NCBI RefSeq assembly: GCF_026153355.1
Contig: NZ_CP110636.1
Span: 5,146,001-5,210,000, forward strand
Length of the DNA: 64,000 nt
Origin: Streptomyces endophytica
Lineage (GTDB): Bacteria > Actinomycetota > Actinomycetes > Streptomycetales > Streptomycetaceae
Direction of reading: 5' to 3'
Shown: positions 54,521 through 64,000 of the stretch, in pieces
Numbering within the stretch: the stretch's first letter is position 1
Layout: each line of letters opens with the position of its first letter
Notes under the pieces: model-generated
Database searches by the model: none
Told to the model about the DNA's origin: nothing
The model's input: the letters and a program-made list of their open reading frames with translations, nothing else
Program-made: the position numbers and the translations under genes

Positions 54521-56947
54521 TCAGGCCACCGGCCGCGGCGCCCCCGGATACCGCGGCGGGAACGCCTGCTCGGTCCAGATGGTCTTGCCGTACGGCGTGT
54601 ACCGGGTGCCCCAGCGCTGCACCAGCTGCGCGACGATGAACAGCCCCCGCCCGCCCTCGTCCTCACTGGCCGCGTGGCGCAGGTGCGGCGAGGTGTGCCC
54701 GGTGTCGGACACCTCGGTCAGCAGCGTCAGATCGCGCAGCAGCCGCAGGTGCAGCGGCCCCGAGGCGTGCCGCACCGCGTTGGTGACCAGCTCGCTGACC
54801 GCCAGCTCGGTCGCGTACGACAGCTCCTCCAGCCCCCACTCCCGCAGCTGGGCGGTCGCCAGCTCCCGGGCCGCGCCCACCGCGGCCGGCTCCGCCGGCA
54901 GCTCCCAGGCCGCCACCTGCCTCGCGTCCAGCTCCCGGGTGCGCACCAGCAGCAGTGCCGAGTCGTCGGCGGCCGGCCCGTCCGGCAGCAGTTCGGCCAT
55001 CGCCCGGTCGCACAGCTCCTCCAGCGGCCGGTGGTGCTCGCCCAGCACCCGGGCCAGGACCGCGAGCCCCTCGTCGACGTCCCGGTGCGGCGACTCCACC
55101 AGTCCGTCCGTGAACAGCGCGACCAGACTGCCCGGCGGCAGTTCGAGATCCAGCGACTCGAACGGCAGCCCGCCCAGGCCCAACGGCGGACCGGCCGGCA
55201 GCTCGGGGAAGAACATCGTGCCCGACGGGTCGACCACGGCCGGCGGCAGATGCCCGGCCCGGGCCATGGTGCAGCGCCGCGACACCGGGTCGTAGACCGC
55301 GTAGAGGCAGGTCACGCCGGTGGCCACGTCGTCCGGGCCGGTGTGCGTGCCGACCTGGCCGGACCCCTCCTCCGCGGGCTGGCCCACCAGGTCGTCCAGC
55401 CGGCTCAGCAGCTCGTCGGGCGACAGGTCCAGCTGGGCCAGCGCGCGCACCGTCGTCCGCAGCCGCCCCATCGTCGCCGCCGCCTCCAGGCCGTGCCCCA
55501 CCACGTCCCCCACCACCAGCCCGACCCGGGTCCCGGACAGCCCGATCACATCGAACCAGTCGCCGCCCACCCCGGCCCGGTCGTCGCTGGGCAGATAGCG
55601 GTACGCCACGTCGACCGCGGACTGCTCCGGCACGTGCTGCGGCAGCAGGTTGCGCTGCAGGGCCAGCGCGGCGGTGTGCTCCCGGGTGAAGCGGCGGGCG
55701 TTGTCCAGGCACACCGCCGTCCGGGTGACCAGCTCGTCGGCGAGCTCGACCTCGCCCTTGTCGAACACCGACGGATGCGTGCCCCGGGTGAAGGTGACCA
55801 GCCCCATCGGGGCGCCGCCCGCCCGCAGCGGCACGACCATGGAGTTCTCCGCCCGCACCATCCCCCCGGAGGACAGACTGCGGTACGGCAGCGACCCCGG
55901 CGGATACTCGATGCGGTACGGGCCGTGCGGCACGGCGTCCGGCGGGTCGTCGGCGCTGCGGGTGGCGACCCGGACCAGCGGCGGCACCGTACCGTCCCCC
56001 GGCGCCGGCTCCTCGCCCTCCAGCACCGGGTGCACCAGGTCCACGGTGACCGTCCGCGCGAAGTCCGGCACCGCGACCTCGGTGATCTCCCGCGCGGTGG
56101 CCGTCATGTCGAGCGTCGTCCCGATCCGGGTGCCGGCCGCCACCAGCAGGTTGAGCCGGCGCTGCGCCTGGTAGCGGTCGGTGATGTCGAAGGCGTCCTC
56201 GCACACCCCGAGGACCTGCCCATGGGCGTCGTGCAGCCGGTAGTAGGAGCACGACCAGACGTGGTCCGGGCCCGGCTCGGACGGCTGCTGGCCGACGAAG
56301 TGCAGGTCGAGGACCGGCTCACCGGTCTCCAGGACCTGCTCCATCACCGCGTCGAGCGTGCGCGGGTACCCCTCCGTCACGAACTCCCCGTCCGGGTACA
56401 GCGCCTCGGCCCGGGTGCCGAGGAACTCCCGCAGCGGCAGCCCGATCTCCCGCACGAACGCGGCGTTCCCCCAGGTCACCCGCAGATCGGTGTCATAGAT
56501 GCCCAGCCCCACCGGGGACTGGGTGGCCAGTCCGTGCAGCATCGCCTGCCGGGACTCCCACTCCTGCTGCGCGGCCAGCCCGGCCACCACCAGGATGCGG
56601 GCCGGCGCGCCCGGCACGGAACCGCCGGAGGCGGGCTCCAGCGGGCAGCTGGTGACCGCCACCGGCAGCAGCCGGCCGTCCCGGTGCCGTGCCGTCGCCA
56701 GCCGGCCGCTGCTCAGCGGGGCCTTCGCCGACTGCCCGGACCACGCGTCACCGGCCGCCTCGGCGGCCGGGAAGAACGACTCGCAGGGGCGCCCGACGGC
56801 CTCCTCGGGCCGGTAGCCGAGCAGCCGCTGGGCCGCCGGACTCCACCCGATGACCAGGTCCTGGGCGTCGAGCACCGCTGTGGCCGCCCTGGTGACGTCG
56901 AGGGGACCACGGAAGTCGGCGCTCTCCGCCGCGTTCCATGCGTTCAT
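54521..56947 (-). CDS. PAS-PAS-GAF-SpoIIE phosphatase with HATPase domain
   Basis: An 808-residue protein. Domains in order: PAS (~20-130, VIGWSPAAQRLLGY), second PAS (~150-290, LGIYDTDLRVTWGNAAFVRE), GAF (~310-470), SpoIIE/PP2C phosphatase (~500-690, RAGVGGDWFDVIGL, DVVGHGLEAAATMGRL, LVALFTDGLVES) and an RsbW-like HATPase (~700-800, SELVTNAVRHASGP, DEGGRGLFIV). It combines phosphatase and anti-sigma-kinase-like modules and probably acts in partner-switching control of a stress sigma factor. Confidence 0.9.
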   Translation of the reverse strand: MNAWNAAESADFRGPLDVTRAATAVLDAQDLVIGWSPAAQRLLGYRPEEAVGRPCESFFPAAEAAGDAWSGQSAKAPLSSGRLATARHRDGRLLPVAVTSCPLEPASGGSVPGAPARILVVAGLAAQQEWESRQAMLHGLATQSPVGLGIYDTDLRVTWGNAAFVREIGLPLREFLGTRAEALYPDGEFVTEGYPRTLDAVMEQVLETGEPVLDLHFVGQQPSEPGPDHVWSCSYYRLHDAHGQVLGVCEDAFDITDRYQAQRRLNLLVAAGTRIGTTLDMTATAREITEVAVPDFARTVTVDLVHPVLEGEEPAPGDGTVPPLVRVATRSADDPPDAVPHGPYRIEYPPGSLPYRSLSSGGMVRAENSMVVPLRAGGAPMGLVTFTRGTHPSVFDKGEVELADELVTRTAVCLDNARRFTREHTAALALQRNLLPQHVPEQSAVDVAYRYLPSDDRAGVGGDWFDVIGLSGTRVGLVVGDVVGHGLEAAATMGRLRTTVRALAQLDLSPDELLSRLDDLVGQPAEEGSGQVGTHTGPDDVATGVTCLYAVYDPVSRRCTMARAGHLPPAVVDPSGTMFFPELPAGPPLGLGGLPFESLDLELPPGSLVALFTDGLVESPHRDVDEGLAVLARVLGEHHRPLEELCDRAMAELLPDGPAADDSALLLVRTRELDARQVAAWELPAEPAAVGAARELATAQLREWGLEELSYATELAVSELVTNAVRHASGPLHLRLLRDLTLLTEVSDTGHTSPHLRHAASEDEGGRGLFIVAQLVQRWGTRYTPYGKTIWTEQAFPPRYPGAPRPVA

Positions 56948-57107
56948 GGCATCAACCCAGCCCGGTTCAGTACCTACAGCATCGAGCCTGATCAAGACCG
57001 GCACAACTGCGCTGCACCGCGCCTGGCGCCCCGGTGCGGGCCCGCTGCGTCGCTGGCACAGTGGGAGGGGGTGCGGCGGGGGTGCGAAGCGACAGGAGGC
57101 AGATGTC

Positions 57108-57896
57108 ATGTCGGCCCATGGCCCCACGACCCCCGTGCGCGGGGCTCCGTGCTGGGTGAGCCTGATGGCCCGCGATCTCGAATCGGCGCAGGAGTTCTAC
57201 GCCGCGGTGCTGGGCTGGCGGTTCCGCCCGGCCAGCCTCGGCCAGGAGTTCTCCGTCGCGATGGCCGACGGGCAGCCGGTTGCCGGCATGGGCGCACTCG
57301 CCCAGAGCTTCCAGGTCGCGGTGGCCTGGACGTCGTACTTCGCGGTGGAGGACGCCGACGTGACCGCCGACCGGATCCGCGAGCGCGGCGCGACGGTCGC
57401 GGTCGGCCCGCTCAAGCTCGGCCCCGGACGCGCCGCGCTGGCCGCCGACCGCGACGGTGCCACCTTCGGCTTCTGGGAGGGCCAGACGCTCGCCTGGTCG
57501 GTCGGGCACGGCCGCGCCCCGGCCTGCCTGGAACTGCGCACCCGCGACGCCTTCGAGGCCGCCATCTTCTACGCCGAGGTCTTCGAATGGGCCTCCGGCC
57601 GGCCCGGCGGCTGCGACGTCACCTACGAACACGACCAGGTCATCGTGCACGACGGCACCCACACCGTGGCCACCCTGCGCGGCGGCGGGGTGGAGGCCGC
57701 CCCGGACCCGCGGGTGCGGCCGCGCTGGCACGTGCACTTCCCGGTCGACGACATCGAGAAGGTGACCGCCGCCGCGGTCGCCGCCGGCGGGACCGTCACC
57801 CCGGTGACCGCGACCGCCGACGGCAACGGCAGCCAGGCCGTCATCCGCGACCCCGACGGCGGCCTGTTCACCGTCACCTCGCCCGAAGCCCCCTGA
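57108..57896 (+). CDS. Two-domain VOC (glyoxalase/bleomycin-resistance fold) protein
   Basis: A 262-residue protein from ATG 57108 with GACAGGAGG upstream. Two VOC modules: residues ~12-120 (CWVSLMARDLESAQEFYAAV, WTSYFAVEDADVTADRI) and ~140-255 (CLELRTRDAFEAAIFYAEVF, VIRDPDGGLFTV). Similar Streptomyces proteins are annotated as hydroxylase-like or bleomycin-resistance proteins, without proven substrate. Confidence 0.85.
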   Translation: MSAHGPTTPVRGAPCWVSLMARDLESAQEFYAAVLGWRFRPASLGQEFSVAMADGQPVAGMGALAQSFQVAVAWTSYFAVEDADVTADRIRERGATVAVGPLKLGPGRAALAADRDGATFGFWEGQTLAWSVGHGRAPACLELRTRDAFEAAIFYAEVFEWASGRPGGCDVTYEHDQVIVHDGTHTVATLRGGGVEAAPDPRVRPRWHVHFPVDDIEKVTAAAVAAGGTVTPVTATADGNGSQAVIRDPDGGLFTVTSPEAP

Positions 57897-57933
57897 CCCC
57901 CGCCGGACCGCGCCCACCCGGCCGGCCGGTGCG

Positions 57934-60720
57934 TCAGCCCTCCTCCGGTTCCAGCGCGGGACACCACGCCGCCTGCTTCCGCCCGCCGACCCGCCCGCAG
58001 AACCCGGCCTGGACCGGCCGCCCCGTCTTGTCGATGCGCTGCACCGACAGCAGCTTGTCCAGCGGGACCTGGCGGTCCACCTCCCCGCCGAAGCTGATGA
58101 TCCCGCTCGCCCCGTCGAGCGCCTCGTCCCCGTGCACCCCGCTGATCGCGTGCCACACCGCGGGCGGCGTCAGCGGCATCTGCGCGGCCTCCTCCCGCAG
58201 TTGCTTGACCGCGTTGACATACAGCTTCACGGCGTCGAACCCGAGCGCCGCATGCCCGTCGAGCGAGGAGTTGGGGACCTTCGCGCACTCCTCGGGGAAC
58301 AGCCGGCTCAGCTCCGCGTACAGCTCGCTGGTGCCGTCGCAGTGCGCCGAACCGAGCGTGAAGTCCAGGAAGTCGTACGGGATCCCCGGATAGTGCCCCC
58401 GGCGGTCCGCGTCCGCCGCCAGCCGGGCCACGTCGTCACCGCCGATCAGCACCGGCGGAGCGGAGTTGCAGGACTCGTTGATCCCGCCGAGCAGCGATTC
58501 GAAGTCCTCCGAGCGCCCCGCGAAGAACACCACCCCCGGGTACGAACAGCTCCGCTGCCCCACCGTGCCGGGGCCCGGGGCGTCCGAGGCGGGCTCCTGG
58601 CCCGGCGGCGGGGGCGGTGTGAACGACGTCCGCTCCACCGCGAACTTCCGCGCCCGGAACCGCCGTTCGACGTCGTCGCTGAGCGTGCGGCTGTAGGTGT
58701 CGCTGGGATCGGCGGACGCGATGATCCGCACCCGCCGGGCCGGCTTGCCCGCACCGGTCCGTACGACGTGGTCGGCGTAGGCCGCGGCGACCTCCGCCTC
58801 CCGGGCGTTCTGCGGTGACACCTGGAAGTACATCGGGGACTGGCGCACCAGCGAGTCCGCGGACAGCGTGGTCGCCACCATCGGCAGCCCCACCGCGGTC
58901 AGCTGCCGTATCGTCCGGTTGGTCGCCTCCCGGCTCTGGTCGAGCCCGGTCACCCCCACCAGGGACGGGTCCTGCTCCTTGAGCCGGTCCAGGATCTCCA
59001 CCACCCGCGGGCCGAACCGCATCCCCGACCCGGCGTTCGCGGGGAAGATCCGCAGGATCGGCTCGGTGGCCCCGCTGCTGCGCAGCTGCCGGGACTGCGC
59101 GCTCGCCGCCCCTTGCAACGCCTCGCGCCCGTAAGCGAGTTGGCCGGACAGCTTGCCCGAGACGCTGAGCAGCGCGGACAGGTGCACCAGCGTGACGAAC
59201 GGCCGCTCCGGCGCCGCCTGGTGCTCCTGCTCGGCGACCGCGTTCTGGGCGTAGATCTTCTGCAGGGTCCGGTCCAGCGACGGATCGGGGGAGTGGAAGG
59301 TGAAACCGTGCCGCGCCACCCCGATGCACTCACCGGTCTCCGCGGTGCGCAGGGTGTCCGCGTCGGCGTTGAACCGGCTGAGCCCGCAGTGCGCCTGCCG
59401 GTACCGGCGCTCCGCGCCCAGCACCAGGCCGCCCACGCCCAGCAGGGCGACGACGACCGCGCAGACCGCCACGACGGACCACCACCCGGCGCGCCCACAG
59501 CGGCGGTTCGGGGATCCGCAGCCGGGCGTCCTGCGCCACTTCCAGCCGCCGGGTCAGCTCGTAGCTCTCCTCGGACGGCGGCATCAGCCGCGGCACGCTG
59601 ACCGGCAGGTACCAGGGGGCGCGGTTGCGGGCCCGGCCCTGGTGCAGGAAGGTGTCCCGCCAGCCGCCGTAGAGCCGGTCGGTCAGCTCCCACAGCTCGC
59701 TGCGGCCCCAGTCCGCCCGGGCCCGGCTGCCCTCGGCCGGCGGCTGGGCACCGCAGGCGATGATCAGCAGCGGGTCGAAGGCGCCGGTCTCGTTGCGGAC
59801 GTCGATGACGGCCTGGAGCAGCGGATGACCGCAGTTGTCCGGGCCGACCCCGTCGAGCAGCGCGACGCAGTACGCGGTGCGCCGGGCCGTACGGGGCCGC
59901 CACGGACGGCGGCGGAAGGCGACCCGCAGATCCTCCAGGAACGCGTTGACCATCAGCTTCCGCAACTGCTCCGGGTCCTCGACCTGGTTGTGCGGTGCGG
60001 TCAGCCGCTCGGCGAAGCCGATGAAGGTGCCCGGGTCGCGCGGGGCGAGGTAGGCTGGTTGAGCAGCCAGCGGTACTCCCGGCCCAGGCCGCGGCGGACC
60101 CGGAACCAGGCGAGCGGGAAGACATGGACCGCGAACAGCCACACCCACCACGGCACCTTGCCGTCGACCGCCAGCTCGGTCTCCGGGGAGCGCAGCAGCC
60201 CGAACATCCGCCGCCGCCGGAACTCCCGCTCCCGCAGCCCCTGTAACAGGGTGTGGTCGGTGCCCTCCATGTCGCCCAGGTCGTCCGGGCGGTTGCCGGT
60301 GCCCACCTGGGTCAGCCAGTTGACGAGACCGAACCGGCGGAAGCGGACCCTGCCGTCGCTGCCGTTGACGCTCCGCGCGAAGCCCTGGGCGAGGCGTTCC
60401 AGGGTCCGCCGCACCGGCTCGACGGACTCCGGCTCGGACCGCGGCGCGTCGGCCGCGAGGTCGTACAGCACGTGCGGCACCCGGCGCGGATCGGCGTGGC
60501 TGAGGAAATAGCCGATGCCCTTGGCGAGCGGGGTGTGGTCCGGGCCGGCCACCAGGCAGAGCACCGGCAGGCCCTCCCGGCCCTGCGCCACGCCGCGGTG
60601 CCGCACCGGTTCCGGACACTCCCGCCGGCGTGGCCGGCGGGTCAGGTCGGCGATCAGACGGAGCAGATGGCCTGCTCCGCGGAAGACGGGGATCTGGGAA
60701 TCGAGTTCGTTCGACGCCAT
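57934..60720 (-). CDS. Large membrane protein with degenerate N-terminal domain and periplasmic-binding-like domain (two frame breaks)
   Basis: Three frames make one gene. From ATG 60720 an N-terminal domain (LPVLCLVAGPDHTPLAKG, degenerate NTPase-like) leads to TM1 (VPWWVWLFAVHVFPLAWF). After LLNQP (base ~60053, one base missing) a middle part with VAYCVALLDGVGP-type strands follows. After EPPLW (~59494-59496, one base extra) comes TM2 (WWSVVAVCAVVVALLG), then a type 1 periplasmic-binding fold (EPILRIFPANAGSGMRFGP, DPSLVGVTGLDQSREA, PPVLIGGDDVARL). The corrected length is 928 residues. The domain set suggests a membrane sensor with an extracellular ligand-binding part. The N-terminal role is unknown. 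Confidence 0.72.
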
Positions 60721-60923
60721 GGTGCCCCTGAGGACGGGTCGGAGTAGGGCCGGTATTCTGACACCGCGTCCCAGGCGGTCGCTATGGTTCCGCCGGTACT
60801 CCAGGACCCCGTGGCCACCAACGTCCCCGCCCGCCCAGGGGATGGGGGGCGGGCGGGGCGTCATCTGCGCCGTCGTTCTCAGATGTCGTGGTCAGACGTC
60901 GTCGTCGGACGTCGTGCTCGTGA

Positions 60924-62474
60924 TCAGTTCAGCGCATCACCCCCGGCACTCTGGTCACTGCCGGCACCCTGGTCGGCACCCGCGCTCTGGTCGCCTCCAG
61001 CACTCTGGTCACCACTGGCGCTCTGGTCGCCTCCGGCACTCTGGTCACCGCCGGCGCTCTGGTCGCTCCCGCCACTCTGGTCACCGCCGGCGCTCTGGTC
61101 GCCGCCCGCGGCGGCGCCACCGCTGCCGTCGCCCCCGCCGGCGCCGATCTCCGCTCCGGTGGCCTTGAGCGCGTCGGTGACCGGCTGGAAGAAGGTCTCG
61201 CCGCCCTGGGTGCAGTCGCCGCTGCCGCCCGAGGTCAGTCCGACGGCGGAGTCACCGGCGAACATCGAGCCGCCGCTGTCGCCCGGCTCGGCGCAGACGT
61301 CCGTCTGTATGAGGCCGTTGACGATGTCGCCGTTGCCGTAGTTGACCGTGGCGTCCAGCCCGGTGACGGTGCCGTCGTGCACCCCGGTGGTGGATCCCGA
61401 GCGCTGCACCTTCATGCCGACGGCGGCCTCCGCGGCCTTGGTGATCTGCTGGGTGGAGCCGTTGCCCAGGTCCACCGCGCTCTGCGGCTGCGCGCTCTTG
61501 TCGTCGTAGGTGACGATCGCGAAGTCGGTCTTGGGGAACTGCGAGTCCTGCACGCTGCCGAGCGGCTGGCTGCCGCCCTGGTCGGCGGACCAGGTGGGGG
61601 AGTCGTTGCCGCAGTGGCCCGCCGTCAGGAACGCGGGCGCGCCCTTCACCGTGACGTTGAACCCCAGCGAACAGCGGGCGTTGCCGCCGAAGATGGCACT
61701 GCCCCCGATCGGCCCCGCGGCCGAACCGCCGCCGCCCTGCCCACCGTTGGCCTGCCCGCCGTCGCCCTGCCCACCGCCCTGTCCGCCGTTGGCCCCCTGT
61801 CCGCCGTTGGCCCCCTGCCCGCCGTTGGCTCCCTGGCCCCCGTTGGCCCCTTGGCCCCCGTTGGCTCCCTGTCCGCCGTTGGCTCCTTGGCCCCCGTTCT
61901 GGCCGTCGCCGCCGGCCGGCGGGGTCCCCGGGTCCTCGCTCATCCCCCCGCCGTCGAACCGCCGGAACTCGCCCTGCGACCGCTTGACGGTGACCATGCC
62001 CGCGCCCATGCCGCGGGTGGCCTTGGCGAGCGTGGCCATCTTCGCGCCGGTGACCGTCTTGTCGGCGACCACCACGATCTTGTTGGTCCGCGGGTCGATC
62101 GACCACGCGGTGCCCGGGACCGCGGCGGTCTCGCGCAGCGTCTTCGTCCCCGCCTTCAGCGCGGTCATGCTGTTGTGCACGACCCTCGCGACCGCTCCCT
62201 TGGCCTGCACCCGCTCGGCGGCGTCCTTGGACAGCACGTTCATCACCAGGTGGCCGTTGGCGCCGTCCAGGTACCAGGCGGCGTTGTCGCCGCCGAGGTC
62301 CGACTTCAGGGCCGTCGCCAGCTGTGTCGCCGCGGAGGCGCTGAAGGTGCGCGGGGCCGGCGGCCGGTCCGTGCTCGCGTTGGCGTTGGGGAGCAGGATC
62401 GCCGCGCCCATGACGGCGGCCGCGGCGGCGCCGATGACGACGCCGGTCCGCTTGTTCACATGTCGGTGGCTCAC
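60924..62474 (-). CDS. Streptogrisin-like S1 protease with two low-complexity repeat tracts
   Basis: A 516-residue protein; GTG 62474 lies 8 bases after GGAGG. It has a signal peptide (VVIGAAAAAVMGAAILLPNA), an alpha-lytic-type prodomain (~40-170), then a Gly/Asn/Gln linker with six QGANGG units (191-250). The catalytic domain carries H287 (LTAGHCG), D317 (KTDFAIV) and S400 (EPGDSGGSM). A C-terminal tail of nine 6-residue units of DQSAGG type (459-512) follows. The prodomain should act as chaperone and be cleaved off. Where cleavage falls relative to the linker is unclear. Confidence 0.9.
   Translation of the reverse strand: MSHRHVNKRTGVVIGAAAAAVMGAAILLPNANASTDRPPAPRTFSASAATQLATALKSDLGGDNAAWYLDGANGHLVMNVLSKDAAERVQAKGAVARVVHNSMTALKAGTKTLRETAAVPGTAWSIDPRTNKIVVVADKTVTGAKMATLAKATRGMGAGMVTVKRSQGEFRRFDGGGMSEDPGTPPAGGDGQNGGQGANGGQGANGGQGANGGQGANGGQGANGGQGANGGQGGGQGDGGQANGGQGGGGSAAGPIGGSAIFGGNARCSLGFNVTVKGAPAFLTAGHCGNDSPTWSADQGGSQPLGSVQDSQFPKTDFAIVTYDDKSAQPQSAVDLGNGSTQQITKAAEAAVGMKVQRSGSTTGVHDGTVTGLDATVNYGNGDIVNGLIQTDVCAEPGDSGGSMFAGDSAVGLTSGGSGDCTQGGETFFQPVTDALKATGAEIGAGGGDGSGGAAAGGDQSAGGDQSGGSDQSAGGDQSAGGDQSASGDQSAGGDQSAGADQGAGSDQSAGGDALN
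60939..61100 (-). repeat. 18-base repeats encoding the DQSAGG tail
   Basis: Nine in-frame 18-base units at the 3' end of the S1 protease gene, with minor variants (DQSGGS, DQSASG, DQGAGS). Confidence 0.8.
61725..61904 (-). repeat. 18-base repeats encoding the QGANGG linker
   Basis: Six consecutive units at residues 196-231 of the S1 protease followed by degenerate Gly/Gln copies. Copy number could vary between strains by slippage. Confidence 0.8.
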
Positions 62475-62776
62475 TTCACTGACCTCCAGGGCCGCACAGG
62501 AACGGAGCACACGGAGCGCCGTGGTGCGGCGCGGCGCGCCCCGTGTGTGGTTGCATCCAGTCCTACGGAGTCCGCCGCGCCCCCGGCTCAGGCCCGCTCA
62601 ACCTGTGATGAATTCCGCCGGCCTCCTCCCCGACGCCCTACACTCCCGCGCCCGGCTCACGCGCGGCCGGCCCGGCGTGACCGAATCCGTGCCCTGGCCG
62701 CCCCGGCTCTGCTTGGCTGGTGCCCTCGGCGATCACCACGACCGGGTGACCGCCACGACCACGGGAGGTCCACGGC

Positions 62777-63076
62777 ATGGCACTCACCCACTGGGGGTTC
62801 ATCTACACGGCGGCCGGCAGCGCCGCCGGCGGCGAGGTCAACGTCGTGGACACCGGCGCGTGCCGCAGCGTGTTCATCGGGGTGACCAAGCCCGAGGAGG
62901 GCGTCGAGGCGGCCCGCAAACTGGTGGCCGACGGGGTCCAACTCATCGAGCTGTGCGGCGGTTTCGGGCCGGTCTGGGCCGGCCGGATCATCGACGCGAT
63001 CGACGGCGCGGTCCCGGTCGGCACGGTCGGGTACGGGCCCGAGGCGGTCGACCAGGTACACGCGATCTTCTCCTGA
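62777..63076 (+). CDS. DUF6506-like small protein
   Basis: A 99-residue protein from ATG 62777 behind GGGAGG. The sequence (ALTHWGFIYTAAGSAAGGEV, VQLIELCGGFGPVWAGRIID, AVPVGTVGYGPEAVDQVHAI) matches a family of ~100-residue proteins that I remember as DUF6506. It probably folds as a small alpha/beta domain. No function is known. Confidence 0.78.
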   Translation: MALTHWGFIYTAAGSAAGGEVNVVDTGACRSVFIGVTKPEEGVEAARKLVADGVQLIELCGGFGPVWAGRIIDAIDGAVPVGTVGYGPEAVDQVHAIFS

Positions 63077-63095
63077 ACCGGGCCGCGGCCCGCCC

Positions 63096-63122
63096 GCCCC
63101 GCCGCGGCCGCCGCGGCGGGGC
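63096..63122. terminator. Hairpin after the DUF6506-like gene
   Basis: GCCCCGCCGCGG (63096-63107) and CCGCGGCGGGGC (63111-63122) are perfect 12-base arms around CCG. Confidence 0.65.
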
Positions 63123-63265
63123 GTGAAGATCAGCTGTCACCGCGCTTAAGAAAACCTCGATGGACCGGGCGCCCGTCGTACGGAAGATTTTCCGGCGGAG
63201 ATCGGGTGGCCGGAACCTCACTGCCCCCGACACGTCATGCACTCTTACGTACGGGAGCCGTCGCG

Positions 63266-64000
63266 GTGAAGGCACTGGTCAAGCAGAAGGCGGAGCCGGG
63301 GCTCTGGCTCACGGAGGTGCCGGAACCGGCCATCGGCCCGGGCGACGTACTGATCAAGGTGCTCCGCACCGGCATCTGCGGCACCGACCTGCACATCCGC
63401 GCCTGGGACGGCTGGCCCAGCAGGCGCTCGCCACCCCGCTGACGATCGGCCACGAATTCGTCGGCGAGGTGGTCGCCACCGGCCGCGACGTGGCCGATGT
63501 CGCGACCGGCGACCTGGTCAGCGGCGAGGGCCACCTGGTCTGCGGCAAGTGCCGCAACTGCCTCGCCGGGCGCCGCCACCTGTGCCGCGCCACGGTCGGG
63601 CTCGGCGTCGGCCGGGACGGTGCCTTCGCCGAGTACGTGGCACTGCCCGCGACGAACGTGTGGGTGCACCGCGTTCCCGTGGACCTCGACATCGCCGCGG
63701 TCTTCGACCCGTTCGGCAACGCCGTGCACACCGCGCTGTCGTTCCCGCTGGTTGGCGAGGACGTCCTGATCACCGGCGCCGGGCCGATCGGCCTGATGGC
63801 GGCGGCGGTGGCCCGGCACGCGGGCGCCCGCAACGTCATGATCACCGACGTCAGCGAGGAACGCCTGGCCCTCGCCCGCAAGATCGGCGTCAGCCTGGCG
63901 CTCAACGTCGCCGAGGCGGACATCGCCGACGGGCAGCGCACGCTCGGGCTGCGCGAGGGCTTCGACATCGGGCTGGAGATGTCCGGGCGGCCCGAGGCGG
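63266..64000 (+). CDS. tdh: L-threonine 3-dehydrogenase, 3' end outside window (one base missing)
   Basis: GTG 63266 opens VKALVKQKAEPGLWLTEVPE and reaches TGICGTDLHIRAWDGW; then the frame fails at 63414. In the next frame ALATPLTIGHEFVGEVV continues through the structural zinc motif (CGKCRNCLAGRRHLC), the NAD fold (VLITGAGPIGLMAAA) and to the window end. One extra G after GGCTGG restores the reading. This is the zinc-dependent Tdh that oxidises threonine to 2-amino-3-ketobutyrate; its partner kbl is usually next but lies outside. Confidence 0.87.

Noticed and set aside
61725..61904. Short regular repeats that could suggest a CRISPR or minisatellite
   Set aside because: The repeats are in frame, 18 bases long with no unique spacers, and encode a Gly-rich protein linker.

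Overview
The window looks like chromosomal DNA of a Streptomyces or a close relative. Base composition is very high GC with G/C at third codon positions. Genes are often joined by 4-base ATGA/GTGA overlaps, GTG starts are common, and the families are typical of the genus (SPW, PucR, DUF574-type methyltransferase, PAS-SpoIIE phosphatase, streptogrisin-like protease). I saw no rRNA, tRNA, insertion sequence or CRISPR array.

Layout. 1-5642: a pterin/pyrimidine-type gene set (PTPS-like protein, glycosyltransferase, methyltransferase, LPG-synthase-like membrane protein, RibD-like reductase, creatininase-family hydrolase, GTP cyclohydrolase II variant). It resembles the S. coelicolor SCO6650-SCO6655 region as I remember it. 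5758-7631: cobalt transporter cbtB-cbtA behind a cobalamin riboswitch, with a divergent phosphatase-like gene. 7794-12794: SPW protein, alkylsulfatase-like protein, AfsR-like ATPase. 12813-16657: a five-gene unit with two tandem paralogues of unknown function and a 61-residue peptide. 16996-23975: a molybdenum region (two HTH-TOBE proteins, a molbindin, ModA, ModBC, a Moco-domain protein, plus PucR). 24773-26877: SulP transporter and beta-carbonic anhydrase. 27535-30925: a candidate peptide natural-product (RiPP-like) operon with a 51-residue precursor carrying three GCIS units, an adenylating enzyme, a small WH-motif protein and an exporter, facing hypX. 34555-40384: transporter, acetyltransferase, DinB, GH16 and protease genes. 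40509-47679: a cell-surface glycan operon. 48081-57896: signalling genes (GGDEF-EAL, SpoIIE) and enzymes (DUF574, GH15, GNAT, VOC). 57934-64000: a large binding-protein fusion, a repeat-rich S1 protease, a DUF6506-like protein and the start of tdh.

A technical point affects reading of the whole window. At least nine single-base gains or losses in or beside short G/C runs break otherwise intact genes, and a tenth is likely at the end of hypX. In every complete case, correcting the run restores a gene length divisible by three and usually a stop exactly at the neighbour's start. I read these as assembly errors rather than gene decay, and I give gene coordinates across them.

The most unusual system is the GCIS-repeat peptide operon, whose precursor is easily missed because it is only 51 codons. 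The best-supported pathway inference is the first region: the cyclohydrolase has Met in place of the conserved Tyr, which predicts a formylated pyrimidine product, and the adjacent creatininase-family protein belongs to the same family as the archaeal deformylase of that compound.
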